Shown: positions 1-6,793 of the stretch, one piece after another
How positions within the stretch are numbered: position 1 is the stretch's first letter
Layout of the letters: each line of letters begins with the position of its first letter
NCBI GenBank assembly: GCA_025355485.1
Contig: JANXZP010000038.1
Span: forward strand, 1-8,213
DNA length: 8,213 nt
Direction of reading: 5' to 3'
DNA from: Pseudomonadota bacterium
GTDB lineage: Bacteria; Pseudomonadota; Gammaproteobacteria; Xanthomonadales; Xanthomonadaceae
Position numbers and translations under genes: made by a program
The notes under the pieces: generated by a model
Told to the model about the DNA's origin: nothing
Databases searched by the model: none
Seen by the model: only the letters and a program-made list of their open reading frames with translations

Positions 1-846
1 CTCGACCAGGGCTGCGCCCTGCCGGATCAGCCGGTGGCAGCCGCGCGCAAGCGGGTTGTGGATCGAGCCTGGCACGGCGAACACCTCGCGACCGGCTTCG
101 CCTGCCAGCCGCGCCGTGATCAGCGCGCCGCTGCGCTCGGCGGCTTCGATCACCAGGGTACCCAGGCTCAACCCGGCGAGAATGCGGTTGCGGCGCGGGA
201 AAAACTCAGGGCGCGCCTCGGTGCCGGGCAGGAATTCGCTGACGATTGCGCCGCTCGCGCGGATGCGCTCGGCGAGCTTTGCATGGCGGCGCGGGTACAC
301 GACATCGGTTCCGGTGCCGACCACCGCGATCGTTGCCACGCCCGCATCGAGCGCGGCAAGATGCACAGCGGCATCGACGCCCTCGGCCATGCCGCTGGTG
401 ATGGTCAGGCCCGCGGCGATCAGCGCGCGCGAGAAATCGCGCGCGTTGTCGATGCCGCCCGCGGTGGCGTTGCGACTGCCGACCACGGCGACCTGGGGGT
501 ACCAGAGCAGGTTCGGATCGCCGGCGACGAACAAGGCGGGCGGAGGACTGGGGCTGCGGCGCAGCAGCGCGGGATAGTCCGCGCTGTCCCAGCCGATCAG
601 ATGCTGGTCGGCTGCCTCGACCCACGCGATGTCGCCTGCGGGGAGTTCGTGATTGCGCGAACGCAGAGCGACCAGTGCATCGGCGGGGGCTCCTGCGGCA
701 CGCCATTCGGCATCCGGGCGATCGATCGCTGCGCTCGCGTTGCCGTGCGCTTCGGCCATCGTGCGCAGCGCGGACGCGCCGATGCCCGCTCGCAGCAAAT
801 GCAGCCAGGCGCGAGAGTTGTCGGTGGTGGGTGTGCTGCCGGGCAT
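1..846 (-). CDS. dprA: DNA-processing protein DprA (Smf), 3' end cut by window edge
   Basis: DprA binds incoming single-stranded DNA in the cytoplasm and loads RecA on it during natural transformation. The frame is open from the ATG at 846 to the left edge (282 residues), so about 90 residues, including the usual C-terminal winged-helix-like domain, lie outside the window. Family landmarks of the Rossmann-like core are all visible: GSRNATAGG (from residue 123), SGMAEGVD (151-158), GTGTDVVYP (177-185), SEFLPGT (203-209), FFPRRNRI (215-222), GREVFAVPG (252-260) and GCHRLIRQGA (269-278). The segment before residue 110 is the weaker, SAM-like N-terminal part. The start is uncertain: no clear Shine-Dalgarno precedes the ATG at 846, and an in-frame GTG at 876 sits one base after the stop of the upstream LysM gene. 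The 31-base gap suggests co-transcription with that gene. The family call is very secure; competence of this organism is not shown. Confidence 0.95.
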   Translation of the reverse strand, partial: MPGSTPTTDNSRAWLHLLRAGIGASALRTMAEAHGNASAAIDRPDAEWRAAGAPADALVALRSRNHELPAGDIAWVEAADQHLIGWDSADYPALLRRSPSPPPALFVAGDPNLLWYPQVAVVGSRNATAGGIDNARDFSRALIAAGLTITSGMAEGVDAAVHLAALDAGVATIAVVGTGTDVVYPRRHAKLAERIRASGAIVSEFLPGTEARPEFFPRRNRILAGLSLGTLVIEAAERSGALITARLAGEAGREVFAVPGSIHNPLARGCHRLIRQGAALVE

Positions 847-877
847 GGCGGGCGGCGCATCCGGCGCCGCCGTCACG

Positions 878-2041
878 TTAGCGGGTGGCGTCCGGGTGCT
901 TGAGGATATCGCCGACCTGAATCGGCTTGGTGCCGTCCATCAGCAATCCGTAGCTCATGCGGTCGAACGCACGGAACACCATCACGTGGCCTTCGTATTC
1001 GTCGGCCAGCTTGACGCGGTCGATGTCCGCAGCCAGCTTGTTGTGGTGGGCGACGTCATCGGCCTTGTTGCTGCCGATCCGCCAGATCGAAAACACCGTG
1101 CCGTTGTCGATATTGTCGACCTTGCCGCCGGCCAGCGCGATGACCTCGTGGGTGCCCGCGAAATGGATGTCGTCGGGCACACCGATCACGCGGAACTTGG
1201 TGTATTCGGAGGTGACGGCCTGCCGGCTCGGCGGATGCGGGAAGAACTGCAGGTCGAATGGCTGCGTCTCGACTGGAACCAGCCGATCGCCTTCATGCAC
1301 TTCGGAGCCGTCGCCGATCAGCAGCAAGGTAGCGGTTTCGATGCCGTGGCCCTGCGGACGGGTGACTTGCGCGAGCGAGAGTTCCTTGACCTCGGTTCCG
1401 AGGTACTCGGGCTGGCCCGCGGTGCCGTACATCACGTCCTTCCAGTAGTTGTCCTGGTTGGGGCCGCTGAGCTTGTTGCCGCGGAAATCAAGATCGTCGT
1501 GGCGCAGCATGAATTCGCCGGAGCCACGGTGCGAACGACCATAGGCAACGGTTGGCCGCACGATCGCGAACATGTCGCCGACCTGCGCGTTCGGGATGCC
1601 GCGCGCGTAGACGATCATGCCGCTTGCGGCCAGTGGCTGGTCTTCCTCGAGGCCGACCACGTAGGGCAGCTCCTTGACCGAATCGAGTATGCGCAGCTTC
1701 TTGAGGAAGTCCTGCACATCCGCGAGCGGGATCGTGTCGATCGCAGGTTCCATGCTGCGGCCACCGCTGCTGAGCTCGATCCTGGGCTGGCCGTTGAGGT
1801 AAACCAGGTTGAGCACGTCGCCCGGATAGATCTGGTGCGGGTTGCGCACCTGCGGATTGGCCTGCCAGATTTCCGGCCACAGCCAAGGCTGCCTCAGGAA
1901 TTTGGCAGAAATGCTCCAGAGCGTATCGCCTCTCTGGACGATATAGGAGTTCGGATGATCCCCGCGCAAGTCCGCCGCGATGGCGTAAGTGGCGAGGCTC
2001 AACAGTAGGGCGCCCACGAGCGCAAGCATTCGATTAAGCAT
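878..2041 (-). CDS. tsaP: Exported LysM-domain protein, TsaP-like (type IV pilus secretin-associated)
   Basis: The protein has 387 residues. Residues 1-22 form a signal peptide (hydrophobic core after MLNRM, AIA cleavage motif at 20-22), so it should be periplasmic. Residues 33-79 form one LysM domain: YIVQRGDTLWSISAKF, then IW..NPQVRNPHQIYPGDVL. The rest contains beta-rich stretches with repeated VGD/EGD-type turns (VGDMFAIVR, HEGDRLVP, GTVFSIWR, VQVGD-like IQVGDIL near the end), compatible with the FlgT-C-like C-terminal domain of TsaP. In Neisseria and Myxococcus, TsaP binds peptidoglycan and associates with the PilQ secretin. The P. aeruginosa homologue PA0020 occupies the same place beside def and dprA. 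The start at 2041 gives a proper signal peptide; the only purine-rich candidate ribosome site (AGG) is about 12 bases upstream, which is rather far. An alternative ATG at codon 5 is possible. The LysM/export assignment is firm. The pilus role rests on family and synteny knowledge, and no pil genes are in view. Confidence 0.85.
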   Translation of the reverse strand: MLNRMLALVGALLLSLATYAIAADLRGDHPNSYIVQRGDTLWSISAKFLRQPWLWPEIWQANPQVRNPHQIYPGDVLNLVYLNGQPRIELSSGGRSMEPAIDTIPLADVQDFLKKLRILDSVKELPYVVGLEEDQPLAASGMIVYARGIPNAQVGDMFAIVRPTVAYGRSHRGSGEFMLRHDDLDFRGNKLSGPNQDNYWKDVMYGTAGQPEYLGTEVKELSLAQVTRPQGHGIETATLLLIGDGSEVHEGDRLVPVETQPFDLQFFPHPPSRQAVTSEYTKFRVIGVPDDIHFAGTHEVIALAGGKVDNIDNGTVFSIWRIGSNKADDVAHHNKLAADIDRVKLADEYEGHVMVFRAFDRMSYGLLMDGTKPIQVGDILKHPDATR

Positions 2042-2172
2042 GGCGGCTATCTACCTGATTTCCCCGGCAGGTTGACTGCATATAGACCATTTTCCGCCGC
2101 CAATTGCAAGCGTCGGCGTTACAATGGGCATCCGCGACTTGCACCCCGTCCGCACACCCCCATCTCGACCCC
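2042..2172. promoter_or_regulatory. Divergent intergenic control region between tsaP-like gene and def
   Basis: This 131-base gap must hold promoters for two opposite transcription units. Towards def there is a TACAAT hexamer at 2120-2125, which would place transcription about 40 bases before the def ATG; no good -35 box is seen at the right spacing. Towards the LysM gene, the self-complementary TTGCAA at 2104-2109 could serve as -35, followed on the minus strand by a TATATG stretch near 2078-2083, though the spacing of about 19 is long. The region is also more AT-rich than its surroundings. The existence of promoters is inferred from gene layout; the exact boxes are weak guesses. Confidence 0.45.
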
Positions 2173-2763
2173 ATGGCCAAGCTGAACATCCTTGAATTCC
2201 CCGACCGCCGCCTGCGCACCGTCGCCAAACCGGTGGCGCAGGTGGACGACACCCTGCGCGCGCTGATCGATGACATGTTCGAAACCATGTACGCCGCGCC
2301 GGGCATCGGCTTGGCCGCGAGCCAGGTCGACGTGCACCAGCGCCTGCTGGTGTTGGACGTGTCGGAAAACGCCGATGCCCCGATGGTGTTCATCAATCCG
2401 GAAATCCTCGCCAGCGATGGCGAACAGGTCTATCAGGAGGGCTGCCTGTCGGTGCCTGGCATCTATGCCGACGTGCATCGCGCCGAGCATCTCCGCGTGC
2501 GCGCGCTCGATCGCGACGGCCAGTCATTCGAGTGCGACGCCCACGGCGTGCTCGCGGTTTGCATCCAGCACGAGATGGACCACCTTGCCGGCAAGCTGTT
2601 CGTGGATTACCTGTCTCCGCTCAAGCGCGAGATGGTGAAGAAGAAACTCGCCAAGGCGCGTCGGGACGCTGCAGCCGAAGCCGCCGAGAAAGCCGCCGAA
2701 GGGATCGGACGCGCGAGCGACCCTTCGGTCGCAACGGCGGCTGACCGCGCCACCACGGCATGA
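2173..2763 (+). CDS. def: Peptide deformylase
   Basis: This metalloenzyme (normally Fe2+ or Zn2+) removes the formyl group from the N-terminal methionine of new proteins at the ribosome exit. All three family motifs are present: GIGLAA (44-49), EGCLS (89-93, metal ligand Cys91) and HEMDH (133-137, ligands His133 and His137, catalytic Glu134). Positions are one off the E. coli enzyme. The open frame extends upstream to 2104, but the ATG at 2173 is chosen because MAKLNILEFPD is the typical family N-terminus and the 23 extra residues look non-coding. No Shine-Dalgarno is visible before it. At 196 residues it is about 27 longer than E. coli Def (169); the excess is an Ala/Arg/Glu-rich tail from about residue 160. 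Its stop overlaps the fmt start (ATGA), so the deformylase and the formyltransferase whose product it processes are likely translationally coupled. Confidence 0.97.
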   Translation: MAKLNILEFPDRRLRTVAKPVAQVDDTLRALIDDMFETMYAAPGIGLAASQVDVHQRLLVLDVSENADAPMVFINPEILASDGEQVYQEGCLSVPGIYADVHRAEHLRVRALDRDGQSFECDAHGVLAVCIQHEMDHLAGKLFVDYLSPLKREMVKKKLAKARRDAAAEAAEKAAEGIGRASDPSVATAADRATTA

Positions 2764-3686
2764 GTGGCCCGCTGCGGATCGTTTTCGCCGGCACCCCCGA
2801 ATTCGCCCTACCCAGCCTGCGCGCGGTCGCGCGTCATGGCGAGATCGCTGCGGTTTATACCCAACCCGATCGCCCCGCCGGGCGCGGCCGTCAGTCTGCC
2901 GCTTCGCCGGTCAAGCAGGCGGCGCTGAACAACGGCTGGCCGGTGCGCCAGCCGGCCACTCTGAAAACCGTCGAAGCACGAAACGCACTCGCCGAACTCA
3001 AGCCCGACCTGCTGGTCGTGGTCGCCTACGGGCTGATCCTGCCGCCGAAAATCCTCGCGACTCCGCGCTTTGGCTGCTGGAACGTGCACGCATCTCTGCT
3101 GCCGCGCTGGCGTGGCGCGGCGCCGATCCAGCGCACGATCGAGGCCGGCGATGCGCAGACCGGCGTCTGCCTGATGCAGATGGCCGAGGGCCTGGACACC
3201 GGCCCGGTCTTGCTTTCGCAAACCACGGCTATTGATTCCGACGACACCGCAGGCAGCCTGCACAACCGCCTGGCCGAACTCGGCGCCGAAGTGCTGTCCG
3301 ATGGACTCACGTTGCTGCGCGCGAACATGCGCCCGGTCGCGTGTCCGCAAGCGGACGTCGGCGTGAGCTATGCGCACAAACTCGAAAAATCCGAGGCGAA
3401 GCTGGACTGGAACCAATCGGCGATCGTGCTGGCACGCAAGGTGCGCGCGTTCTCGCCATGGCCGGTCGCCGAAGCGGCGGTCGACGGCGAGCGTTTGCGC
3501 ATCCATGAAGCGAGGGCGCGCGCAGTCGAACATACCGCCACGCCAGGCAGCGTGCTGGCGATGTCGCGCGACGGTGTGGACATCGCCTGCGGCGATGGCG
3601 TGCTGCGATTGACCGTCGTGCAACGCGAGGGCGGACGCGCGATGCCGGTTTCGGATTATCTCAACGCGCGCTCGTCGCTGCGTTGA
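2760..3686 (+). CDS. fmt: Methionyl-tRNA formyltransferase
   Basis: The enzyme transfers a formyl group from 10-formyl-tetrahydrofolate to Met-tRNAfMet, making the initiator tRNA. The protein has 308 residues, the normal length. The N-terminal Rossmann domain carries FAGTPEFA (9-16), the PDRPAGRGR loop (36-44) that contacts tRNA, and the folate/catalytic signature NVHASLLPRWRGAAPIQ (108-124). The expected catalytic residues Asn108, His110 and Asp146 (in EGLDTGPV) are all intact. The C-terminal tRNA-binding domain starts near residue 207 and includes FSPWPVAEA. The ATG overlaps the def stop by four bases, and no Shine-Dalgarno stands out, fitting re-initiation after def. Its own stop overlaps the rsmB ATG by one base. 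Nothing suggests damage or recent transfer. Confidence 0.97.
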   Translation: MSGPLRIVFAGTPEFALPSLRAVARHGEIAAVYTQPDRPAGRGRQSAASPVKQAALNNGWPVRQPATLKTVEARNALAELKPDLLVVVAYGLILPPKILATPRFGCWNVHASLLPRWRGAAPIQRTIEAGDAQTGVCLMQMAEGLDTGPVLLSQTTAIDSDDTAGSLHNRLAELGAEVLSDGLTLLRANMRPVACPQADVGVSYAHKLEKSEAKLDWNQSAIVLARKVRAFSPWPVAEAAVDGERLRIHEARARAVEHTATPGSVLAMSRDGVDIACGDGVLRLTVVQREGGRAMPVSDYLNARSSLR

Positions 3687-5023
3687 TGGACGCGCCGCGA
3701 TCCTCGCTGGGCAATGACATCGGAGCGGCCGCGCGCGCCGCCGCGGCGCGTGTGATCGATGCGGTGCTGCACGATGGACGCTCGCTGAAATCGGTATTGA
3801 ACGAATCCCTGCAGGCCATCGCCGACGTGCGCGATCGCGCGCTGGTCGAGGCGATCTGTTTCCACGCACTGCGCCATCTGCGCCGCTATCGGCACGCGCT
3901 GTCGCAGTGGATGGACAAGCCCTTGCCGGTGCGCGAACACGCGATCGAATCGCTGTTGCTCGCGGGACTTGCGCAACTCGATGCGCTCGCCTTGCCCGCG
4001 CACGCGGCGGTGTCGGCCACCGCAGAGGCCGCGCGCCTGCTGGGTCGGCCGGCCTTCGTCGGATTGGTCAATGCCTTGCTGCGTCGCGCGTTGCGCGAGC
4101 CGTGGCCAGTCAGCGACGATCCGGCGATCGTGCATTCATACCCCGACTGGCTGGTCGCGCGTTTGCGCGCCGATTGGCCACAGGATTGGGAAGCGCTGCT
4201 GACCGCAGGCAACACCATCGCGCCGTTGTGGCTGCGGGTGAATCCGCGTGCGATTGCCCGCGAGTTGTATGCGCAAAAATTCGTGGCAACTGGCATTGAA
4301 ACGCAAGCGCCAGAATGGCCAGCGCATGCGCTGCGACTCGATCAAGGCGCTGCGCCCGAGCGCTTGCCGGGCTGGCGCGAAGGCATGGCGTCGGTGCAGG
4401 ACGCAGCCGCGCAGATGGCTGTCGCGGCCCTCGCTTTGCGCGACGGCGAGCGCGTGCTCGATGCCTGTGCAGCGCCGGGCGGCAAGAGTGCCGCGATCCT
4501 TGAAACCACGAACGTCGCTGCCCTCGTCGCAATCGACAACGATCCGCAACGTTTGATGCGCATGGAAACGACACTGAAGCGCCTGGATTTGCGCAAGCAC
4601 GCGATCTTGCAAGCGGTCGATGCGGCGGATCTCGATGCTTGGTGGTACGGCGGCCCATTCGATGCGGTGCTGCTCGACGCTCCATGTTCGGCGACCGGCA
4701 TCGTGCGTCGGCAGCCGGACATCAAGTGGCATCGGCGCGAATCCGATCTCGTCGCGCTGATGGCGACGCAGGATCGCCTGCTCGATGCGCTTTGGCGCAC
4801 GCTCAAACCCGGCGGTCGCATGCTATACGCGACGTGCTCGATCCTGCGCGCGGAGAACGCCGAACGCATTGCCGCGTTTCTCGGACGCACACCCGACGCT
4901 GCCGAACTGCCGCTGGATGAGCGCTACGGACGCGCCGCGCATCCGGGCCGCCAGCGCATGCCGGGTGAAGACGGCATGGACGGTTTCTATTACGCGCTGC
5001 TCGGCAAGAACGCCGCGAACTGA
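3686..5023 (+). CDS. rsmB: 16S rRNA (cytosine-967-C5)-methyltransferase RsmB
   Basis: RsmB (also Fmu/Sun) methylates C967 of 16S rRNA using S-adenosylmethionine. The 445-residue protein has an N-terminal NusB-like RNA-binding domain (roughly residues 10-145), a linker with PLWLRVNP near residue 180, and a Rossmann methyltransferase domain. The SAM-binding motif DACAAPGGK lies at 259-267. The two cysteines of the RNA m5C mechanism are Cys334 in DAPCSATG and Cys384 in YATCS; their 50-residue spacing equals that of E. coli RsmB (Cys325/Cys375). I choose the ATG at 3686, which shares its A with the fmt TGA; a TTG one codon earlier (3683) is the alternative. The gene closes the def-fmt-rsmB operon. 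A small inverted repeat (5025-5037) follows the stop but lacks a T-run. Confidence 0.96.
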   Translation: MDAPRSSLGNDIGAAARAAAARVIDAVLHDGRSLKSVLNESLQAIADVRDRALVEAICFHALRHLRRYRHALSQWMDKPLPVREHAIESLLLAGLAQLDALALPAHAAVSATAEAARLLGRPAFVGLVNALLRRALREPWPVSDDPAIVHSYPDWLVARLRADWPQDWEALLTAGNTIAPLWLRVNPRAIARELYAQKFVATGIETQAPEWPAHALRLDQGAAPERLPGWREGMASVQDAAAQMAVAALALRDGERVLDACAAPGGKSAAILETTNVAALVAIDNDPQRLMRMETTLKRLDLRKHAILQAVDAADLDAWWYGGPFDAVLLDAPCSATGIVRRQPDIKWHRRESDLVALMATQDRLLDALWRTLKPGGRMLYATCSILRAENAERIAAFLGRTPDAAELPLDERYGRAAHPGRQRMPGEDGMDGFYYALLGKNAAN

Positions 5024-5041
5024 TCTCGCCAGGCGAGGGTT

Positions 5042-5050
5042 TGCTATCGT
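5042..5050 (+). promoter_or_regulatory. Possible extended -10 promoter for the ArnT-like gene
   Basis: The bases TGCTATCGT (TG at 5042-5043, hexamer TATCGT at 5045-5050) resemble an extended -10 element; no convincing -35 lies 16-18 bases upstream. With a usual 6-7 base distance, transcription would start at about the A of the ATG at 5057, giving a leaderless message. That would fit the lack of a properly spaced Shine-Dalgarno (GAGGG at 5035-5039 is 17 bases from the start). This is inference from a short motif, and read-through from rsmB, whose stop is 33 bases away, is equally possible. Confidence 0.3.
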
Positions 5051-5056
5051 TTCGCG

Positions 5057-6760
5057 ATGACCTCGATCCGCCGCGACCAATGGATTCTTTTTCTTGCGGC
5101 GCTGCTGGTGATCGGCGCCGGCATCGGCCTGCGCGATCCGTGGCCGGCCGACGAACCGCGGTTCGCGCTGGTCGCCAGGCAAATGATCGACAGCGGGCAG
5201 TGGCTGTTCCCGCATCGCGGCAACGAGTTGTACGCCGACAAGCCGCCGTTGTTCATGTGGCTGCAGGCGGTCGGATACCTGGTCACCCGCGAGTGGCGGA
5301 TCGCATTCCTGCTGCCGTCGTTGCTTGCCGCGTTCGGCACGATCGCCTGCGTGTACGACCTCGGAAAGCGGTTGTGGTCGCACAAGGTCGGGCTGTACGC
5401 GGCCTACGCACTGCTGTTCGCGGTGCAGTTCACCTACCAGTCGAAGAAGGCGCAGATCGATCCGCTGGTCACGTTCTGGATCACGCTCGCAAATTACGGG
5501 TTGATCCGGCATGTGTTGCGCGGGCCGGACTGGCGCTGGTGGATGCTCGGCTGGTTCGCTGCCGGCATCGGCGTGATCACCAAGGGCGTCGGCGTGCTCG
5601 CGATCCTGATGCTGCTGCCTGCGGCATACGCGAGCGCGAGCGGCTGGGCTGGCGTGCGACTGCATGTACACGATCCGAAGTTCTGGCTCGGGCCGGTGTT
5701 GTTGCTCGTTGCGATCGGGTTGTGGCTGGTGCCGATGCTGCTCGCCGTGCGCGCCAGCAACGACCCGGCGTATGCCGCGTACGCGCACGACATCCTGTTC
5801 CACCAGACCGCGCAGCGTTACGCCGATTCGTGGACCCACGTGCAACCGTGGTGGTACCAGTTCTCGGTGATGCTGAGCTGGGCGCCGCTGATCCTGGCGT
5901 TGCCGTGGGCGGTTCCGGCGTGGGCGCGACGGTTGCGGCGACGCGATCCGCGCTATCTGCTGCCGCTGGTGTGGTGGGCGTTGATCGTGCTGTTCTTCTC
6001 GATCCCGAGCGGCAAGCGCGATGTGTACATCCTGCCGGCGCTGCCGATGGCTGCGCTGGCGTTCGCGCCGTTGCTGCCGGGCTTGCTGCGCCAGCGATGG
6101 CCGCGACGGATCGCGTCTCTGTCGGGTGCGGCACTGGTCATGTTGCTGCTTGCGGCGGGGCTGTGGCTGCTCGGTGCCAACACGGAGCGGCTCAGGCACG
6201 TGTTCGAGGCGCGCGGCATCGGCATCGACGTCGACCACGCGCGTGCGATCGGCTGGATGCTCGCAGCGATGGGCGCATGGTGCGCGGCCGCATGGCTTTG
6301 GCTGCGCCAGCGGCCCGGGCTCGCGCTGCCGTGGATGCTGGGCGGCGTGTGGTTGATGTACGGACTGATCGGGCATCCGTTGCTCAACGAATACAGTTCC
6401 GCGCATGCGTTGATGCAGCGTGTCGACCAACGCATCGGCGCGGCTGGCGAACTCGGCATGGTCGCCTGGAAGGAACAAAACCTGTTGCAGTACGACCGCC
6501 CTGCGGCGACGTTCGGATTCAACCAGCCGTGGGCGCAACAGCGCGCCGCTGCCGTTGAGTGGCAGTCGCAATCACCGCGCACGCGTTGGCTGTTCGTGCT
6601 GGAAGACGCGCTGGGTCCGTGCGTGGATCGCGGCCGCGCCGAATTCGCAGGCATCGCGAATCGTCGGCGGTGGTGGCTGGTTCCGGCCAGTGCGTGGACT
6701 CCAGGTTGTCGCGAGGATGCGCGTGCGCCCGATGCGAAGGACAGCGATCCGGGCGGTTGA
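5057..6760 (+). CDS. ArnT/PMT-like membrane glycosyltransferase (GT83-type, GT-C fold)
   Basis: This 567-residue polytopic inner-membrane protein resembles ArnT and dolichol-mannosyltransferase-type enzymes, which move a sugar from a polyprenyl-phosphate donor to lipid A, protein or another acceptor on the periplasmic side. After a first membrane segment (about 9-25) comes the acidic loop WPADEPRFALVARQM with Asp32/Glu33, the expected catalytic site of this superfamily. Then come ELYADKPPLFMWLQ (57-70), KKAQIDPLVTFW (130-141, Asp135) and SGKRDVYILPALP (from 318), all typical of ArnT-like proteins. Some ten to twelve hydrophobic segments are spread up to about residue 440. Residues 444-567 form a soluble, probably periplasmic, tail ending in a polar Asp/Gly-rich stretch. 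The ATG at 5057 is the obvious start. No other arn genes (L-Ara4N synthesis) are in view, so I do not assign the symbol arnT. It converges with two other glycosyltransferase genes. The fold and class are secure, the substrate unknown. Confidence 0.88.
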   Translation: MTSIRRDQWILFLAALLVIGAGIGLRDPWPADEPRFALVARQMIDSGQWLFPHRGNELYADKPPLFMWLQAVGYLVTREWRIAFLLPSLLAAFGTIACVYDLGKRLWSHKVGLYAAYALLFAVQFTYQSKKAQIDPLVTFWITLANYGLIRHVLRGPDWRWWMLGWFAAGIGVITKGVGVLAILMLLPAAYASASGWAGVRLHVHDPKFWLGPVLLLVAIGLWLVPMLLAVRASNDPAYAAYAHDILFHQTAQRYADSWTHVQPWWYQFSVMLSWAPLILALPWAVPAWARRLRRRDPRYLLPLVWWALIVLFFSIPSGKRDVYILPALPMAALAFAPLLPGLLRQRWPRRIASLSGAALVMLLLAAGLWLLGANTERLRHVFEARGIGIDVDHARAIGWMLAAMGAWCAAAWLWLRQRPGLALPWMLGGVWLMYGLIGHPLLNEYSSAHALMQRVDQRIGAAGELGMVAWKEQNLLQYDRPAATFGFNQPWAQQRAAAVEWQSQSPRTRWLFVLEDALGPCVDRGRAEFAGIANRRRWWLVPASAWTPGCREDARAPDAKDSDPGG

Positions 6761-6767
6761 AATGCAA

Positions 6768-6793
6768 CGGTCGCGGCGCGCTAGCTGCGACCG
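6768..6793. terminator. Hairpin between convergent genes, possible bidirectional terminator
   Basis: CGGTCGCGGC (6768-6777) pairs with GCTGCGACCG (6784-6793) around a six-base loop: ten pairs with one G-T wobble. It lies in the 20-base gap between the two convergent stop codons and covers the last codons of the minus-strand gene (its TAG is at 6781-6783). There is no T-run on the plus-strand side. On the minus-strand side the hairpin is followed by TTGCATTTC, only moderately T-rich. The location suits a shared terminator, but a strong intrinsic one is not shown. Confidence 0.4.

Noticed and set aside
653..2008. Plus-strand open frame of 451 codons opposite dprA and the LysM gene
   Set aside because: Antisense shadow: low-complexity Val/Asp/Arg content and no motif, while the minus-strand frames encode recognisable DprA and LysM proteins.
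2104..2172. Upstream extension of def to the ATG-equivalent start at 2104
   Set aside because: The extra 23 residues are not family-like and cover the likely promoter; MAKLNILEFPD at 2173 is the normal N-terminus.
2808..3869. Minus-strand open frame of 353 codons opposite fmt
   Set aside because: Arg/His/Ala-rich shadow of fmt with no recognisable fold.
5025..5037. Palindrome CTCGCCAGGCGAG after rsmB as an intrinsic terminator
   Set aside because: The stem can form only about five pairs with a three-base loop and no T-run follows, so termination is doubtful.
5035..5039. GAGGG as Shine-Dalgarno for the ArnT-like gene
   Set aside because: It is 17 bases from the ATG, too far for normal ribosome placement.
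5041..6558. Plus-strand open frame of 505 codons overlapping the ArnT-like gene in another frame
   Set aside because: Arg/Ala/Val-rich frame-shifted copy without membrane segments; the 5057-6760 frame has all family motifs.
4823..6571. Long minus-strand open frame (582 codons) opposite rsmB end and the ArnT-like gene
   Set aside because: Its translation is dominated by Arg, Gln, His and Pro without domain character, as expected for the reverse of a GC-rich gene; the plus-strand genes have clear motifs.
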